Positions 53,483-62,420 of a stretch of DNA of 64,000 nucleotides are shown here, piece after piece. The notes under the pieces were generated by a model. It ran no database searches. It was not told the DNA's origin and saw only the letters and a list, made by a program, of their open reading frames with translations. Source of the DNA: Pseudomonas sp. PB101. Its GTDB lineage: Bacteria > Pseudomonadota > Gammaproteobacteria > Pseudomonadales > Pseudomonadaceae. The translations under genes and the position numbers were made by a program. Position 1 is the stretch's first letter. Each line of letters begins with the position of its first letter. The stretch is taken from NCBI RefSeq assembly GCF_009764265.1, contig NZ_RWIR01000024.1:124001-188000 (forward strand), read 5' to 3'.

Positions 53483-54129
53483 GGTCAACACACTCCAAAA
53501 TACCAAGGGGGGCGACACGTTCAGCCTGCTCAGCGAGATGAGGCTAAACGGTCTTGAGTTCGCAGTACCGTCTGTGGACGCAAGCCATCAAACCGTGCTG
53601 CTTCTATCCGCGAACCGGAACGGTTTGCCACGTCCAGGAAGCGCCTTACGAAAAATGTGCCTTCTTGGATGGTGGCGCCATCCGTGCACTCATTTCGTTT
53701 CTGAACCATTACTAATGCAGACAATTATTTAATGCCGATGTTTGCATCGATAGCAATATTTTCTACAGCTCCTTATTCGAGCTCGGGCAAACGGGTCCTA
53801 ACTAATGGGACGAGTGTACGAGAAATCTTCGTCGCCAATTCGTCGGTAGAATATCGCTGTTGTAAGGCTACGACGGTAATCATGCATCAACAAGAAACTT
53901 TTACGCTGATCAATGCATAAACAAATGTTATCGATTGAAGATATGACTCCAGCTGTTTCATTCCAAGCCATTGAATATCAAAGAAAAAATGTTTTATGCG
54001 GTGGTTGATTTTTCGATCTGAGAATGTATACGCCAGAAATACACTCTATTGACCGCCTTCTTGGCCCATGCCAGTCTGGATTCAACAGTTAACCGTACTA
54101 GTCGGCAAAACAACCTCTGGAGGTCATTT
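53483..54129. other. Long AT-rich divergent promoter region
   Basis: This 647-bp region between the Rieske gene and the GntR gene has no supported coding sequence; short frames across it lack codon bias and binding sites. From about 53700 it is clearly AT-rich, consistent with promoters for both directions. GTATAC at 54026-54031, with flanking TGTAT...ATACA symmetry up to 54042, is a candidate GntR-family operator about 100 bp before the GntR start. Confidence 0.5.
54026..54042. promoter_or_regulatory. Candidate GntR operator
   Basis: TGTAT (54025-54029) and ATACA are arranged as an inverted repeat, and the first half also forms the hexamer palindrome GTATAC. FadR/VanR-type GntR proteins often bind GTnnAC-type sites, so self-regulation of the operon is plausible. 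Confidence 0.35.
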
Positions 54130-54843
54130 GTGAAAAGCAGCAAAAGTGCTCTTTACGAAGACTTGAAGCGTCAGATTCTGACAATGGAACTTGATCCAGA
54201 TGAAGCACTGGACGAGGTTGTTATTAGTGAGCGTTATGGTCTCTCGCGAACGCCTGTTCGAGAAGTTTTCAGGCGCTTGGCTGGCGAAGGTTATATAGAC
54301 ATCCGCGAGAACCAGCGCGCCCGGGTCATTCCCATGAATTATGCGACTCTTCGAAACTTTTTTCTGGTTGCGCCAATGATCTACGCAGCCATTGGCCGCT
54401 TGGCGGTACAAAATTTCAAGCCACGTCAATTGATTGAGTTGAAAGAAACCCAGAAGCGCTTTCGCAAAGCCACTGCGTCTAAAGATGCACTGGCGATGGT
54501 GGTTGAGAACAATCGGTTTCACGCCATCATGGGCGAAATGGCTTGCAATCATTACCTGGAACCTAGTCTGGGAAGACTGCTTATTGATCATGCTCGTATC
54601 GGCAATACGTTTTTTCGCCCTCAAAACGGGGACATGGAGAAACGTCTCGAGCAATCTGCCGGACATCATGACGCTTTTATTGAAGCCATTGAACGGCGTG
54701 ATGAAAGTGCCGTAGTTGATCTCGTGTTTGAGCATTGGGAACTGTCCCGTGAAAACATGGAGATTTTTTTCGCGCCTCAAGGCATCAAGGCTGATGCACT
54801 CATTGATCTTCCACCTAACTCGCATTCGGAGCATTTATCTTGA
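54130..54843 (+). CDS. GntR-family (FCD/FadR type) regulator
   Basis: This 237-aa regulator has an N-terminal winged helix (about 10-75; ALYEDLKRQILTMELDPDEALDEVVISERYGLSRTPVREVFRRLAGEGYIDI) and a C-terminal all-helical FCD domain with a potential metal-His set (NNRFHAIMGEMACNHYL, SAGHHDAFIEAIERRD). The start is GTG 54130, with GGAGG at 54119-54123 and 6-base spacing; the frame is open to 54049 but without a site there. It is the first gene of the operon that follows, and its stop codon overlaps the start of the DapA-family gene. Confidence 0.88.
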   Translation: MKSSKSALYEDLKRQILTMELDPDEALDEVVISERYGLSRTPVREVFRRLAGEGYIDIRENQRARVIPMNYATLRNFFLVAPMIYAAIGRLAVQNFKPRQLIELKETQKRFRKATASKDALAMVVENNRFHAIMGEMACNHYLEPSLGRLLIDHARIGNTFFRPQNGDMEKRLEQSAGHHDAFIEAIERRDESAVVDLVFEHWELSRENMEIFFAPQGIKADALIDLPPNSHSEHLS

Positions 54844-55751
54844 AATTTGAAGGTATTTATACGCCAGCAGTAACTCCTTATAACTCTGATGGGGATATTG
54901 ACTGGAATGTGTACTCGGATGTTTTGGAGTCGCTGATTGAGGCGAAGGTACACGGCATTATTATCGGCGGCTCAACCGGCGAGTATTATGCGCAGACTTC
55001 GGAAGAGCGCACCGAGTTGGCGGCCTACGCCAAAGATGTGATCGGCACTCGGGTGCAACTGATCGTCAGCACCGGGGCGATTCGTACTGAAGATGCGGTT
55101 CAGTACGCCAAGGATGCCAAATCGATCAAAGCGGACGCCATTCTCGTCACGTCCCCGCCTTACGCGCTGCCAACCTCACAGGAAAACGCGATTCACGCGC
55201 TCACTATCGATCGCGCAGCGGACTTGCCGATCATGCTTTACAACTATCCGGGGCGCATGTGCGTTTCGATGGATGAAGAGTATTTCACGCGTGTCAGCCA
55301 ATCGAAAAACGTCGTCGCCATCAAGGAAAGTTCCGGCGACATGGGTCAGGTGCATATGCTGGCCCGGCAGTTCCCCAACATCGCTTTGTCCTGCGGATGG
55401 GACGACCAGGCCCTCGAGTTTTTTGCCTGGGGCGCCCGCAGTTGGGTGTGCGCAGGTTCCAACTTCCTGCCCAAGGAACACGTTGCGCTTTATGAAGCCT
55501 GCGTGATCGAAAAGAACTTCGACAAAGGCCGTCAAATCATGTCGGCAATGATGCCGCTGATGAATGCCCTGGACGGTGGCAAGTTCGTGCAGTCGATCAA
55601 GTACGGCTGTGAAGTTGCCGGATTGAAAGTCGGTAACGTGCGCCTGCCATTGCAGCCACTTGAAACGGACGAAAAGCAGAGTTTCGCGTCGATCATTACT
55701 GAACTCAAACGTAACGTAGCCAACATTTCTTCGGGAGCCAACCATGGGTGA
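54840..55751 (+). CDS. DapA-family lyase/deaminase, HypD/LhpC-like candidate
   Basis: This 303-aa class I aldolase-fold enzyme has Schiff-base Lys162 in VAIKESSGD, the proton-relay Tyr134 in LYNYPGR and GGSTGEYY (43-50) in the position of the GTTGE motif. Family members include dihydrodipicolinate synthase, N-acetylneuraminate lyase and delta-1-pyrroline-4-hydroxy-2-carboxylate deaminase. The following ALDH and FAD oxidoreductase favour the last of these, but this is not certain. The start is an unusual TTG at 54840 that overlaps the preceding TGA (TTGA), with GGAG (54828-54831) inside the GntR gene; no ATG gives the conserved N-terminus. Translation is thus coupled to the regulator. Confidence 0.85.
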   Translation: MKFEGIYTPAVTPYNSDGDIDWNVYSDVLESLIEAKVHGIIIGGSTGEYYAQTSEERTELAAYAKDVIGTRVQLIVSTGAIRTEDAVQYAKDAKSIKADAILVTSPPYALPTSQENAIHALTIDRAADLPIMLYNYPGRMCVSMDEEYFTRVSQSKNVVAIKESSGDMGQVHMLARQFPNIALSCGWDDQALEFFAWGARSWVCAGSNFLPKEHVALYEACVIEKNFDKGRQIMSAMMPLMNALDGGKFVQSIKYGCEVAGLKVGNVRLPLQPLETDEKQSFASIITELKRNVANISSGANHG

Positions 55752-57261
55752 TCTTCTGAGCAAGGCCGAGTACGCCGCACTGGCCAAAGACATTTCGCTG
55801 CCATCCAAGGCGTTCATCAATGGCACGTTCAAGCCCGCGATCTCCGGCAAAACCTTCGCCACGAACAACCCGGCAACGGGTGAGTTTTTGACAGACGTCG
55901 CTGCCTGTTCGTCCGAGGATGTCGACTTTGCGGTGAGTAACGCCAAAGAGGCCTTCGAGGATGGACGCTGGAGATCGATTTCTCCCAGGGAGCGTAAAGC
56001 TGTTCTGCTGAAGTTTGCGAGCCTGCTTGAAAGCCATCAACACGAACTGGCCGTCCTCGAGAGCCTCGATAGCGGCAAGCCTGTGAGTGAGTGTCAGCTG
56101 GTCGATGTGCCGGACACCATCCACACCCTGCGTTGGCACGCGGAACTGATCGACAAGATTTATGACAACACCGCCCCGGTGGGCAGCGACGCGCTGACCA
56201 TGGTGGTCCGGGAGCCGATCGGCGTGGTGGGCTGCGTATTGCCCTGGAACTTCCCGCTGCTGATGCTCGCCTGGAAAATCGGCCCGGCGCTCGCTGCGGG
56301 CTGTTCGGTCATCGTCAAACCTGCAGAACAAACGTCGCTGACCACGTTGCGCGTCGCTCAATTGGCGTTTGAGGCGGGTGTTCCCGCTGGTGTGCTCAAC
56401 ATTGTCACCGGTACGGGCAAAGAGGTCGGTGAGCCGATTGGCTTGCATAACGATGTCGACATGGTGAGCTTTACCGGCTCCACCGCGACCGGCCGCCGTT
56501 TCCTGCATTACGCCGCCGATTCGAACTTGAAACGCATCGTCCTTGAGTGCGGCGGAAAAAACCCGGCCGTGGTGATGGACGATGCCCAAGACCTGGATCT
56601 CGTCGCTCAACACGTCGTCAACGGCGCGTTCTGGAACATGGGCGAAAACTGCTCCGCGACTTCGCGCCTGATCGTCCATGCGTCTGTTAAGGACGAGCTG
56701 CTGGAGCGCATGGGCGCCTACATCCGCGAATGGAAGATGGGTGACCCACTCGATCCGCAGAACCGCGTAGGGTCGCTGGTCAGCCCAGAGCATTTCGCAA
56801 AAGTGAAGTCGTACCTTGAGCACGCCACTGCCGGGAAGCTCGCAGTCGTGTATGGCGGCGCAACCAAAGAAGGTGCCTTCGTAGAACCGACGGTGATTGA
56901 CGGTGTTGGTCGAGACAACCGGCTGTTTCAGGAAGAGATCTTCGGCCCGATTCTTTCGGTCACCACCTTCAACACGATCTCCGAAGCCATTGCGCTGGCC
57001 AATGACACGGTGTACGGCCTGGCGGCCTCGGTTTACACCGGCAGCCTTCGCCGAGCAATCAGGTTGTCGCGGGAAATTCGCGCCGGCATTGTCACCGTGA
57101 ACTGCTTTGGTGAGGGCGATGCCTCAACGCCATTCGGCGGCTACAAAGAGTCGGGCTTCGGTGGTCGGGACAAATCCATTTTTGCCCATGACCAGTACAC
57201 CGAAATCAAAACAATCTGGATCGATGTGTCTGATCGGTCGGATGAAGAGACCGAAAAATGA
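55744..57261 (+). CDS. Aldehyde dehydrogenase (PuuC-like), candidate alpha-ketoglutarate-semialdehyde step
   Basis: This 505-aa NAD(P)-dependent aldehyde dehydrogenase has PWNF (167-170), FTGSTATG (243-250), catalytic Glu268 in LECGGKN and catalytic Cys303 in GENCSATSR. It resembles the PuuC/gamma-glutamyl-aminobutyraldehyde branch. It overlaps the DapA-family gene by 8 bp and shares its last bases with the next gene (ATGA). In hydroxyproline pathways a DapA-type deaminase yields alpha-ketoglutarate semialdehyde, which such an enzyme oxidises. An aminoaldehyde or betaine aldehyde remains possible. Confidence 0.87.
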   Translation: MGDLLSKAEYAALAKDISLPSKAFINGTFKPAISGKTFATNNPATGEFLTDVAACSSEDVDFAVSNAKEAFEDGRWRSISPRERKAVLLKFASLLESHQHELAVLESLDSGKPVSECQLVDVPDTIHTLRWHAELIDKIYDNTAPVGSDALTMVVREPIGVVGCVLPWNFPLLMLAWKIGPALAAGCSVIVKPAEQTSLTTLRVAQLAFEAGVPAGVLNIVTGTGKEVGEPIGLHNDVDMVSFTGSTATGRRFLHYAADSNLKRIVLECGGKNPAVVMDDAQDLDLVAQHVVNGAFWNMGENCSATSRLIVHASVKDELLERMGAYIREWKMGDPLDPQNRVGSLVSPEHFAKVKSYLEHATAGKLAVVYGGATKEGAFVEPTVIDGVGRDNRLFQEEIFGPILSVTTFNTISEAIALANDTVYGLAASVYTGSLRRAIRLSREIRAGIVTVNCFGEGDASTPFGGYKESGFGGRDKSIFAHDQYTEIKTIWIDVSDRSDEETEK

Positions 57262-58604
57262 GCACCCATACCATCAAGCGCCTGCCGGTAGACACCGGGG
57301 TTTCAGGTTGGGAGGCGATTTCCGCACGCACTGCGCCTGTCCGCATGCTTGATGGAAACGTGACGGCGGATTGGCTGATTATCGGTGCCGGTTTTGCCGG
57401 CCTTTCCGCCGCTCGCAGACTTTCACAACTGCACCCGGGTGACAGCATTGTTGTGGTCGATGCTCATGAAGTAGCCAAAGGCCCGGCGGGCAGAAACTCT
57501 GGCTTCATGATCGATGTGCCGCACAGCCTGTCGTCCGGGGAGTATTCCGTGGCGAGTGAGTCTGCAACGGCTCTGGAAATCACGCAAAATCGTTTCGCGA
57601 TTGCTTTTGCCGCTGAAGCCGCGCGGGAGTACGGGATGTCTGCCGACACGTTCGATCCCTCCGGGAAGATCAACGCGGCCGCCACTGAGCGGGGATTGAA
57701 GCTGAACGTCAATTACGCGCAATCCCTTGAACGCATTGGCGAGAAGTTCAAGATGTTTGATGCTGCGCAAATGCGCGAAATCACCGGCTCCACCTATTAC
57801 CAAGGTGGGATCTACACCCCCGGCGCAGTGCTGATTCAACCCGCACAATACATCAGAGACCTGGCAGCAGGGCTGGAAGGGAAAATCACGCTGTTCGAAC
57901 GCTCTCCGATTATTGAATTGACCAAGCAGGGAAGTGGTTGGAGCGCTCGATCTCATAACGGGACGGTGCACGCACCCAAGGTCATTCTGGGGGTTAACGG
58001 GCACATTGAAGACTTTGGCCATTATCAAGGACGCCTGCTACACGTCTTTACGTACGCCTCCATGACGGCAGCGTACAGTGATGCTGCATTCAAGAAAGAT
58101 GTGCCGGGTAAAGCCAAATGGGCATTGTTGCCGGCTGATCCAATGGGAGCAACTGTTCGTAAAATCTCTACAGACGGTCTCTCACGTATCGTCATCCGGA
58201 CAAAGTTCACCTATGACCCGAGTATTCAGGTCACCCCAGAACGTGTAGCTGCGGTTGCCAAAGAACAGCGACATTCCTTGGATGCACGCTTTCCCGAATT
58301 GAAATCCACTGCGTTGGAGTTCAGCTGGGCCGGCCGTCTGTGTTTGAGCCGTAACAGTGCCGCCGCATTTGGCGAGATCGAAGAAAACCTGTATTCGGCT
58401 TGCTGCGAAAATGGGTTGGGAACGGTCAAGAGCACCCTGGCAGGTGTCATGGCGGCGGAATTGGCTTCGGGTATACGTTCTGATTTTCTGGATAGTTTCA
58501 GTCACGCGCCAGGGCCCAGCAGGCTACCCCCCAAGATAATAACGAAGCTGGGCGTCAGTTCGGTCATTCGTTGGCATGAATTTTGGGCCGGGCGAGAAGG
58601 TTAA
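57258..58604 (+). CDS. FAD-dependent amine/amino acid oxidoreductase (DAO family)
   Basis: This 448-aa flavoprotein has an N-terminal dinucleotide motif GAGFAG (43-48) and a family-typical GPAGRNSGFMIDVPH, which resembles glycine/sarcosine oxidases and D-hydroxyproline dehydrogenases. Its start overlaps the ALDH stop as ATGA. It is distinct from the two PuuB-like oxidoreductases of the left half. A likely role is oxidation of a demethylated cyclic or N-methyl amino acid to an imine that the DapA-family enzyme uses. This is inferred from the operon, not from substrate residues. Confidence 0.85.
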   Translation: MSTHTIKRLPVDTGVSGWEAISARTAPVRMLDGNVTADWLIIGAGFAGLSAARRLSQLHPGDSIVVVDAHEVAKGPAGRNSGFMIDVPHSLSSGEYSVASESATALEITQNRFAIAFAAEAAREYGMSADTFDPSGKINAAATERGLKLNVNYAQSLERIGEKFKMFDAAQMREITGSTYYQGGIYTPGAVLIQPAQYIRDLAAGLEGKITLFERSPIIELTKQGSGWSARSHNGTVHAPKVILGVNGHIEDFGHYQGRLLHVFTYASMTAAYSDAAFKKDVPGKAKWALLPADPMGATVRKISTDGLSRIVIRTKFTYDPSIQVTPERVAAVAKEQRHSLDARFPELKSTALEFSWAGRLCLSRNSAAAFGEIEENLYSACCENGLGTVKSTLAGVMAAELASGIRSDFLDSFSHAPGPSRLPPKIITKLGVSSVIRWHEFWAGREG

Positions 58605-58672
58605 CAAATTTAAGTTGTCGGCTTTTCCTATAAAGGCCGTTTAATAAGTCACTAATAAGAACGGAACAATCC

Positions 58673-59524
58673 ATGAAGAATATCTGGAAGGCATTCTGCG
58701 CGCTCGCGTTTGTGGGCATGATGAGTTTGCAGGCGCACGCTGAGGAAAAAAACATAGTAATGGGGACCATGTCTTGGGAGGATTTGGTGCCCATTACCGG
58801 CATTACCAAGAAGGTACTTGAGAACGCTGGGTATACCGTAAAAGTCGTGGAGTTTTCCGAGTGGGGTATCGCCTACGCTGCACTCAGCAAAGGGGATATT
58901 CAGGTGTTGGCATCCCAGATTGATTACGCCGCTGCCGATTATTGGAAAAAGAACAAGAACAAGATCGAGAAGCTGTCACCGGTCTCCTTTGGTCTTTATC
59001 AGGGCATGGCAGTGCCCAGTTACGTAGACATCGACTCCATCGAACAGCTGAATGCAAACGCGGACAAACTGGGGAACAGAATCATTGGTATTGAGCCAGG
59101 TTCGGGTTTGATGAGTGACGCGAACAACGTGGTCAAAGCGTACGACATCAAGCTAAAGCTGGTCGAAGGCAGTACTTCGGCCATGACCGCGGCTTTAAAG
59201 TCGGCAGTCGACCGAAAAGAATGGGTGGCGGTAACCGTCTGGGATCCTTCCTGGATGACCAAGAAATTTGATCTCAAATTCTTGAAAGATCCAAAAGGAA
59301 TCTTCCCGCCATTGCAGGGTTATTACTGGATCGGGCACAAAGGCTTCGCTGAAGCCAATCCGCGTGCGCGCGAACTGATGGCCAGCGTTTATGTACCCAT
59401 CACCGACATCACCGCAATGAATGCTGAAGTCAAGGATGGCAAGACCATGGACGAGGCTATCAAGGGCTGGATAGATAGCCATACAGATCTTGTAAATCGT
59501 TGGGGAAATATCAAGAACTATTGA
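58673..59524 (+). CDS. Betaine-type ABC transporter substrate-binding protein (OpuAC family)
   Basis: This 283-aa periplasmic protein has a signal peptide (about 1-23, cut after AHA). It shows the OpuAC/ProX-like pattern MSWEDLVPITG, VVEFSEWGIAYAALSKGDI, WVAVTVWDPSWMTKK and YYWIG. The Trp/Tyr residues could form the aromatic cage for a quaternary ammonium. It lacks the DxNxDG insertion of the ProX-like protein at 47567, so it is a different branch. It starts the transport half of the operon, 68 bp after the FAD gene. Confidence 0.9.
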   Translation: MKNIWKAFCALAFVGMMSLQAHAEEKNIVMGTMSWEDLVPITGITKKVLENAGYTVKVVEFSEWGIAYAALSKGDIQVLASQIDYAAADYWKKNKNKIEKLSPVSFGLYQGMAVPSYVDIDSIEQLNANADKLGNRIIGIEPGSGLMSDANNVVKAYDIKLKLVEGSTSAMTAALKSAVDRKEWVAVTVWDPSWMTKKFDLKFLKDPKGIFPPLQGYYWIGHKGFAEANPRARELMASVYVPITDITAMNAEVKDGKTMDEAIKGWIDSHTDLVNRWGNIKNY

Positions 59525-59587
59525 GTTCTGTTTGTTTGCCACTGCCGCCCTTTGATTAATTAAAGAACCCAGCAAACAACTGGTTCG

Positions 59588-60718
59588 ATGGATTGCGAAA
59601 TGACGATGGCCACAATTAATACTGACGAAGTGCTGGTAGATTGCCAGTCGGTTTGGAAAATCTTCGGTAAAAATGCACCGGCAGCCATGGACGCGGTTGT
59701 CCAGCAGGGTCTTTCAAAGACCCAGATCCTGCAAAACCATGGCTGCGTGGTCGGGGTTTCCGATGTCAGTCTCCAGGTTCGCCGGGGGGAAATCTTTTGC
59801 ATCATGGGTTTGTCCGGCAGTGGCAAATCCACCCTTATAAGGTTGCTGAACAAGCTGATCACCCCGAGCTCGGGGAAGGTGCTGGTCAAAGGCAAGGACG
59901 TTTCATCCTTGTCGCCGGCACAACTGCGAGAGGTGAGGGCGCGTCACATCGGTATGGTCTTTCAAAGCGTTGCCTTGCTGCCTAACCGTACGGTTCTTGA
60001 GAACACCGCGTTTGGCCTGGAAGTGCAGGGTGTGGGCAAGGCTGAACGTTACAAAGTGGCCGAGCAGGCGCTAGCAAAGGTTGGATTAAGCGAGTGGACT
60101 TCACGCTATCCGAGCGAACTGTCAGGCGGCATGCAACAACGGGTCGGACTGGCGCGTGCACTCACAGCTGACCCAGAAATAATTTTGATGGATGAGCCGT
60201 TCAGCGCGCTTGATCCGCTGATTCGCCGACAGTTGCAGGATGAGTTCCGCCAGCTGACCAAGGAGCTGGGCAAGTCCGCGGTGTTTATTACACACGACCT
60301 GGACGAGGCCATCCGCATCGGTGACCGCATTGCGATCATGAAGGATGGCGCCATCATTCAGGTTGGCACCGCCGAGGAAATCGTGCTCAACCCGGCTGAC
60401 GACTACGTGGCGGAATTCGTCGCCGGTATTTCCCGATTGCATCTGGTCAAGGCTCACTCGGTCATGACGTCTGTCCAGGCCTACAAGGCTGCACAGCCGA
60501 CTTGCGATATTTCCAGGCTCACTCAAACCTCGCTTGACGCCGATATTGATGAACTCATCAGCTTGACGATGAAGTCCAAGCGCGACGGGCTTGCCGTCGT
60601 CGATAACGGAACAGTGGTCGGGATCATTACGCCTCGTGATCTGCTGCGTGGCGTACAAGGTATTCCCAACGAGTTGGTGCCAGTACCAACCGCCGGTGCG
60701 ATGGAGGCGTCCGCATGA
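59588..60718 (+). CDS. Betaine-type ABC transporter ATPase (ProV/OpuAA-like)
   Basis: This 376-aa ATPase has Walker [10 protein letters not shown], signature [15 protein letters not shown], Walker B IILMDEPFSALD and an OpuAA-type extension at the start. The C-terminus carries a fuller CBS-like segment (GLAVVDNGTVVGIITPRDLLRG) than the ProV at 49691. The exact start is uncertain: ATG 59588, 59600 and 59606 all lie close together without a clear binding site. It overlaps the first permease gene by 4 bp (ATGA). Confidence 0.92.
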   Translation: MDCEMTMATINTDEVLVDCQSVWKIFGKNAPAAMDAVVQQGLSKTQILQNHGCVVGVSDVSLQVRRGEIFCIMGLSGSGKSTLIRLLNKLITPSSGKVLVKGKDVSSLSPAQLREVRARHIGMVFQSVALLPNRTVLENTAFGLEVQGVGKAERYKVAEQALAKVGLSEWTSRYPSELSGGMQQRVGLARALTADPEIILMDEPFSALDPLIRRQLQDEFRQLTKELGKSAVFITHDLDEAIRIGDRIAIMKDGAIIQVGTAEEIVLNPADDYVAEFVAGISRLHLVKAHSVMTSVQAYKAAQPTCDISRLTQTSLDADIDELISLTMKSKRDGLAVVDNGTVVGIITPRDLLRGVQGIPNELVPVPTAGAMEASA

Positions 60719-61563
60719 GCACGCCGGATTTTTCTAGTCAGTTTGATACCTCCATTGATACAGGACTGGAATGGCTTTCGGACAATGGCGAGTTCGTGTT
60801 CGATGCCGTCAATGCAGTGCTGAAGGGCATTTACGAAGGTGTGCTGTGGTGTGTCGCCTATCCACCGCACTACGTTGTAGCGATTGTCATGGCGTTGATT
60901 GGCTGGCGTCTGGCTGGCGTTCGCTTTGCAATTCTTGCAGGTATGGCCCTGTTGTTTTGCGACGTCATCGGCTTGTGGCCAGAGACAGTCAGCACGCTTG
61001 CCCTGGTACTCACAGCAACTGTCCTGGCACTGGTTGTCGCCATTCCGCTGGGGGTCATTGCCGGTCTGGCGCCGGCCTTTGATCGCGTGGTTGATCCTTG
61101 TCTGGATTTGATCCAAACGATGCCGCCCTACATCTACCTGCTACCGGCCATTGCACTGCTCGGCTATGGCCCTGCCACGGCGCTGTTGGCGACTTTTATC
61201 GTCGCGCTTCCCCCTGCGCTACGACTGACCTCGCTGGGTATTCGCATGACACCCAAGGAGTTCATCGAGTTGGGAGATGCCAGCGGCGTGACTGGAATGC
61301 AGATGTTTTTCAAGATCCGCTTACCGTTCGCCATGCCCAGCATTATGGCCGGTGTCAACCAAAGCCTGATGATGGCGTTCGGTATGGTCGTCATCGCCGG
61401 CATTGTGGGTTCGGGCGGTTTGGGCGAGGCGATTTACGGTTCCATCCGTACGTTGGATATCGCCAAGTCGATCAACGCGGCCATCGCTATCGTTATCCTG
61501 ACCATGATCCTGGATCGTCTGGCGCAGAGTGCTGCACAGGCGCGGGTGAGGGCTTCCCAATGA
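60715..61563 (+). CDS. Betaine-type ABC transporter permease, subunit 1
   Basis: This 282-aa ProW/OpuAB-like permease has about 6 membrane segments. The EAA loop motif LGDASGVTGMQMFFKIRLPFAMPSIMAGVNQSLMMAFG interacts with the ATPase. It overlaps the ATPase gene and the next permease gene by ATGA junctions. It pairs with a second, related permease of identical length. Confidence 0.92.
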   Translation: MSTPDFSSQFDTSIDTGLEWLSDNGEFVFDAVNAVLKGIYEGVLWCVAYPPHYVVAIVMALIGWRLAGVRFAILAGMALLFCDVIGLWPETVSTLALVLTATVLALVVAIPLGVIAGLAPAFDRVVDPCLDLIQTMPPYIYLLPAIALLGYGPATALLATFIVALPPALRLTSLGIRMTPKEFIELGDASGVTGMQMFFKIRLPFAMPSIMAGVNQSLMMAFGMVVIAGIVGSGGLGEAIYGSIRTLDIAKSINAAIAIVILTMILDRLAQSAAQARVRASQ

Positions 61564-62408
61564 CAACGCACATTCAGTTTTCTCCAGGCGATTACCTGGC
61601 TCCCGCCGTTGATTGGCTGAACACTAATTTACATGGATTGTTCAAAGGGATAAGTCAGGTCATTGAGGCGGTACTCGGTGCAGTGGAGGGGGCGCTGCTT
61701 GCTCCCCATCCGTACTTGTTCATCGGTATTGTCGTCGTTGCGGCCTTCTTTTTTGCCAATAAACGAGTCGCTGTTTTCGCTGCGGTGATGTTGGCTTTCT
61801 GTTTGTTCGCTGGCCTTTGGGTCGCGTCCATCCAGACGATTGCGCTCGTCAGCGTGTCGGTCCTGATCTCTGTTGCCATTGCTTTCCCGCTGGGGGTTCT
61901 GGCCGCCCGGGTGAAGCGTGTAGATGAAGCGTTGCTGCCGATTCTGAACATCATGCAAACGGTGCCGCCCTGGGTATACCTGATCCCCGCAGTGATGCTG
62001 TTCAGCTTAGGACGGGTGCCCGCGATCATCGCAACGATTGTTTACGGCATCCCGCCGATGCTCAGATTGACGACTCTGGCCTTCAAGCAGTTGCCCAAGG
62101 ATCTCCTTGAGTTGGGCCAGGCGTCCGGTGCTTCACCTAAAGACATTCTGTTCAAAATTGAACTGCCGACTGCTGCACCCACACTGTTGGTAGGCCTGAA
62201 CCAATGCATCCTTATGTCGCTGGCGATGGTGGTGCTGGCAGGTTTGGTGGGGGCGGGCGGTCTGGGGGCTGAAGTTACCCGTGGCCTCTCCAGGATGGAG
62301 ATGGGATTAGGCCTTCGAGCGGGCCTGGCAATTGTCGCTATTGCGCTGCTGTTGGATCGACTGTCACGGGGCGCGTTACAGCGTCACTCCCCCAGCAAAC
62401 TCCTTTGA
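61560..62408 (+). CDS. Betaine-type ABC transporter permease, subunit 2
   Basis: This 282-aa permease, related to the product of 60715, has the EAA loop LGQASGASPKDILFKIELPTAAPTLLVGLNQCILMSLA. The start is ATG 61560 in an ATGA overlap; the same frame is open further left but only as an overlap with subunit 1. Two distinct permease subunits imply a heterodimer, unlike the single ProW of the operon at 48678. The C-terminal half contains GLVGAGGLGAEVTRG, typical of the family. Confidence 0.9.
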   Translation: MTTHIQFSPGDYLAPAVDWLNTNLHGLFKGISQVIEAVLGAVEGALLAPHPYLFIGIVVVAAFFFANKRVAVFAAVMLAFCLFAGLWVASIQTIALVSVSVLISVAIAFPLGVLAARVKRVDEALLPILNIMQTVPPWVYLIPAVMLFSLGRVPAIIATIVYGIPPMLRLTTLAFKQLPKDLLELGQASGASPKDILFKIELPTAAPTLLVGLNQCILMSLAMVVLAGLVGAGGLGAEVTRGLSRMEMGLGLRAGLAIVAIALLLDRLSRGALQRHSPSKLL

Positions 62409-62420
62409 AAGGGCATCAGT

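Noticed and set aside
53519..53920. Small frames in the Rieske-GntR gap
   Set aside because: They lack binding sites and coding bias, and the region is AT-rich regulatory DNA.
61098..61559. N-terminal extension of the second permease
   Set aside because: This part overlaps the first permease in another frame; the ATGA junction at 61560 and the equal lengths of both permeases show the true start.
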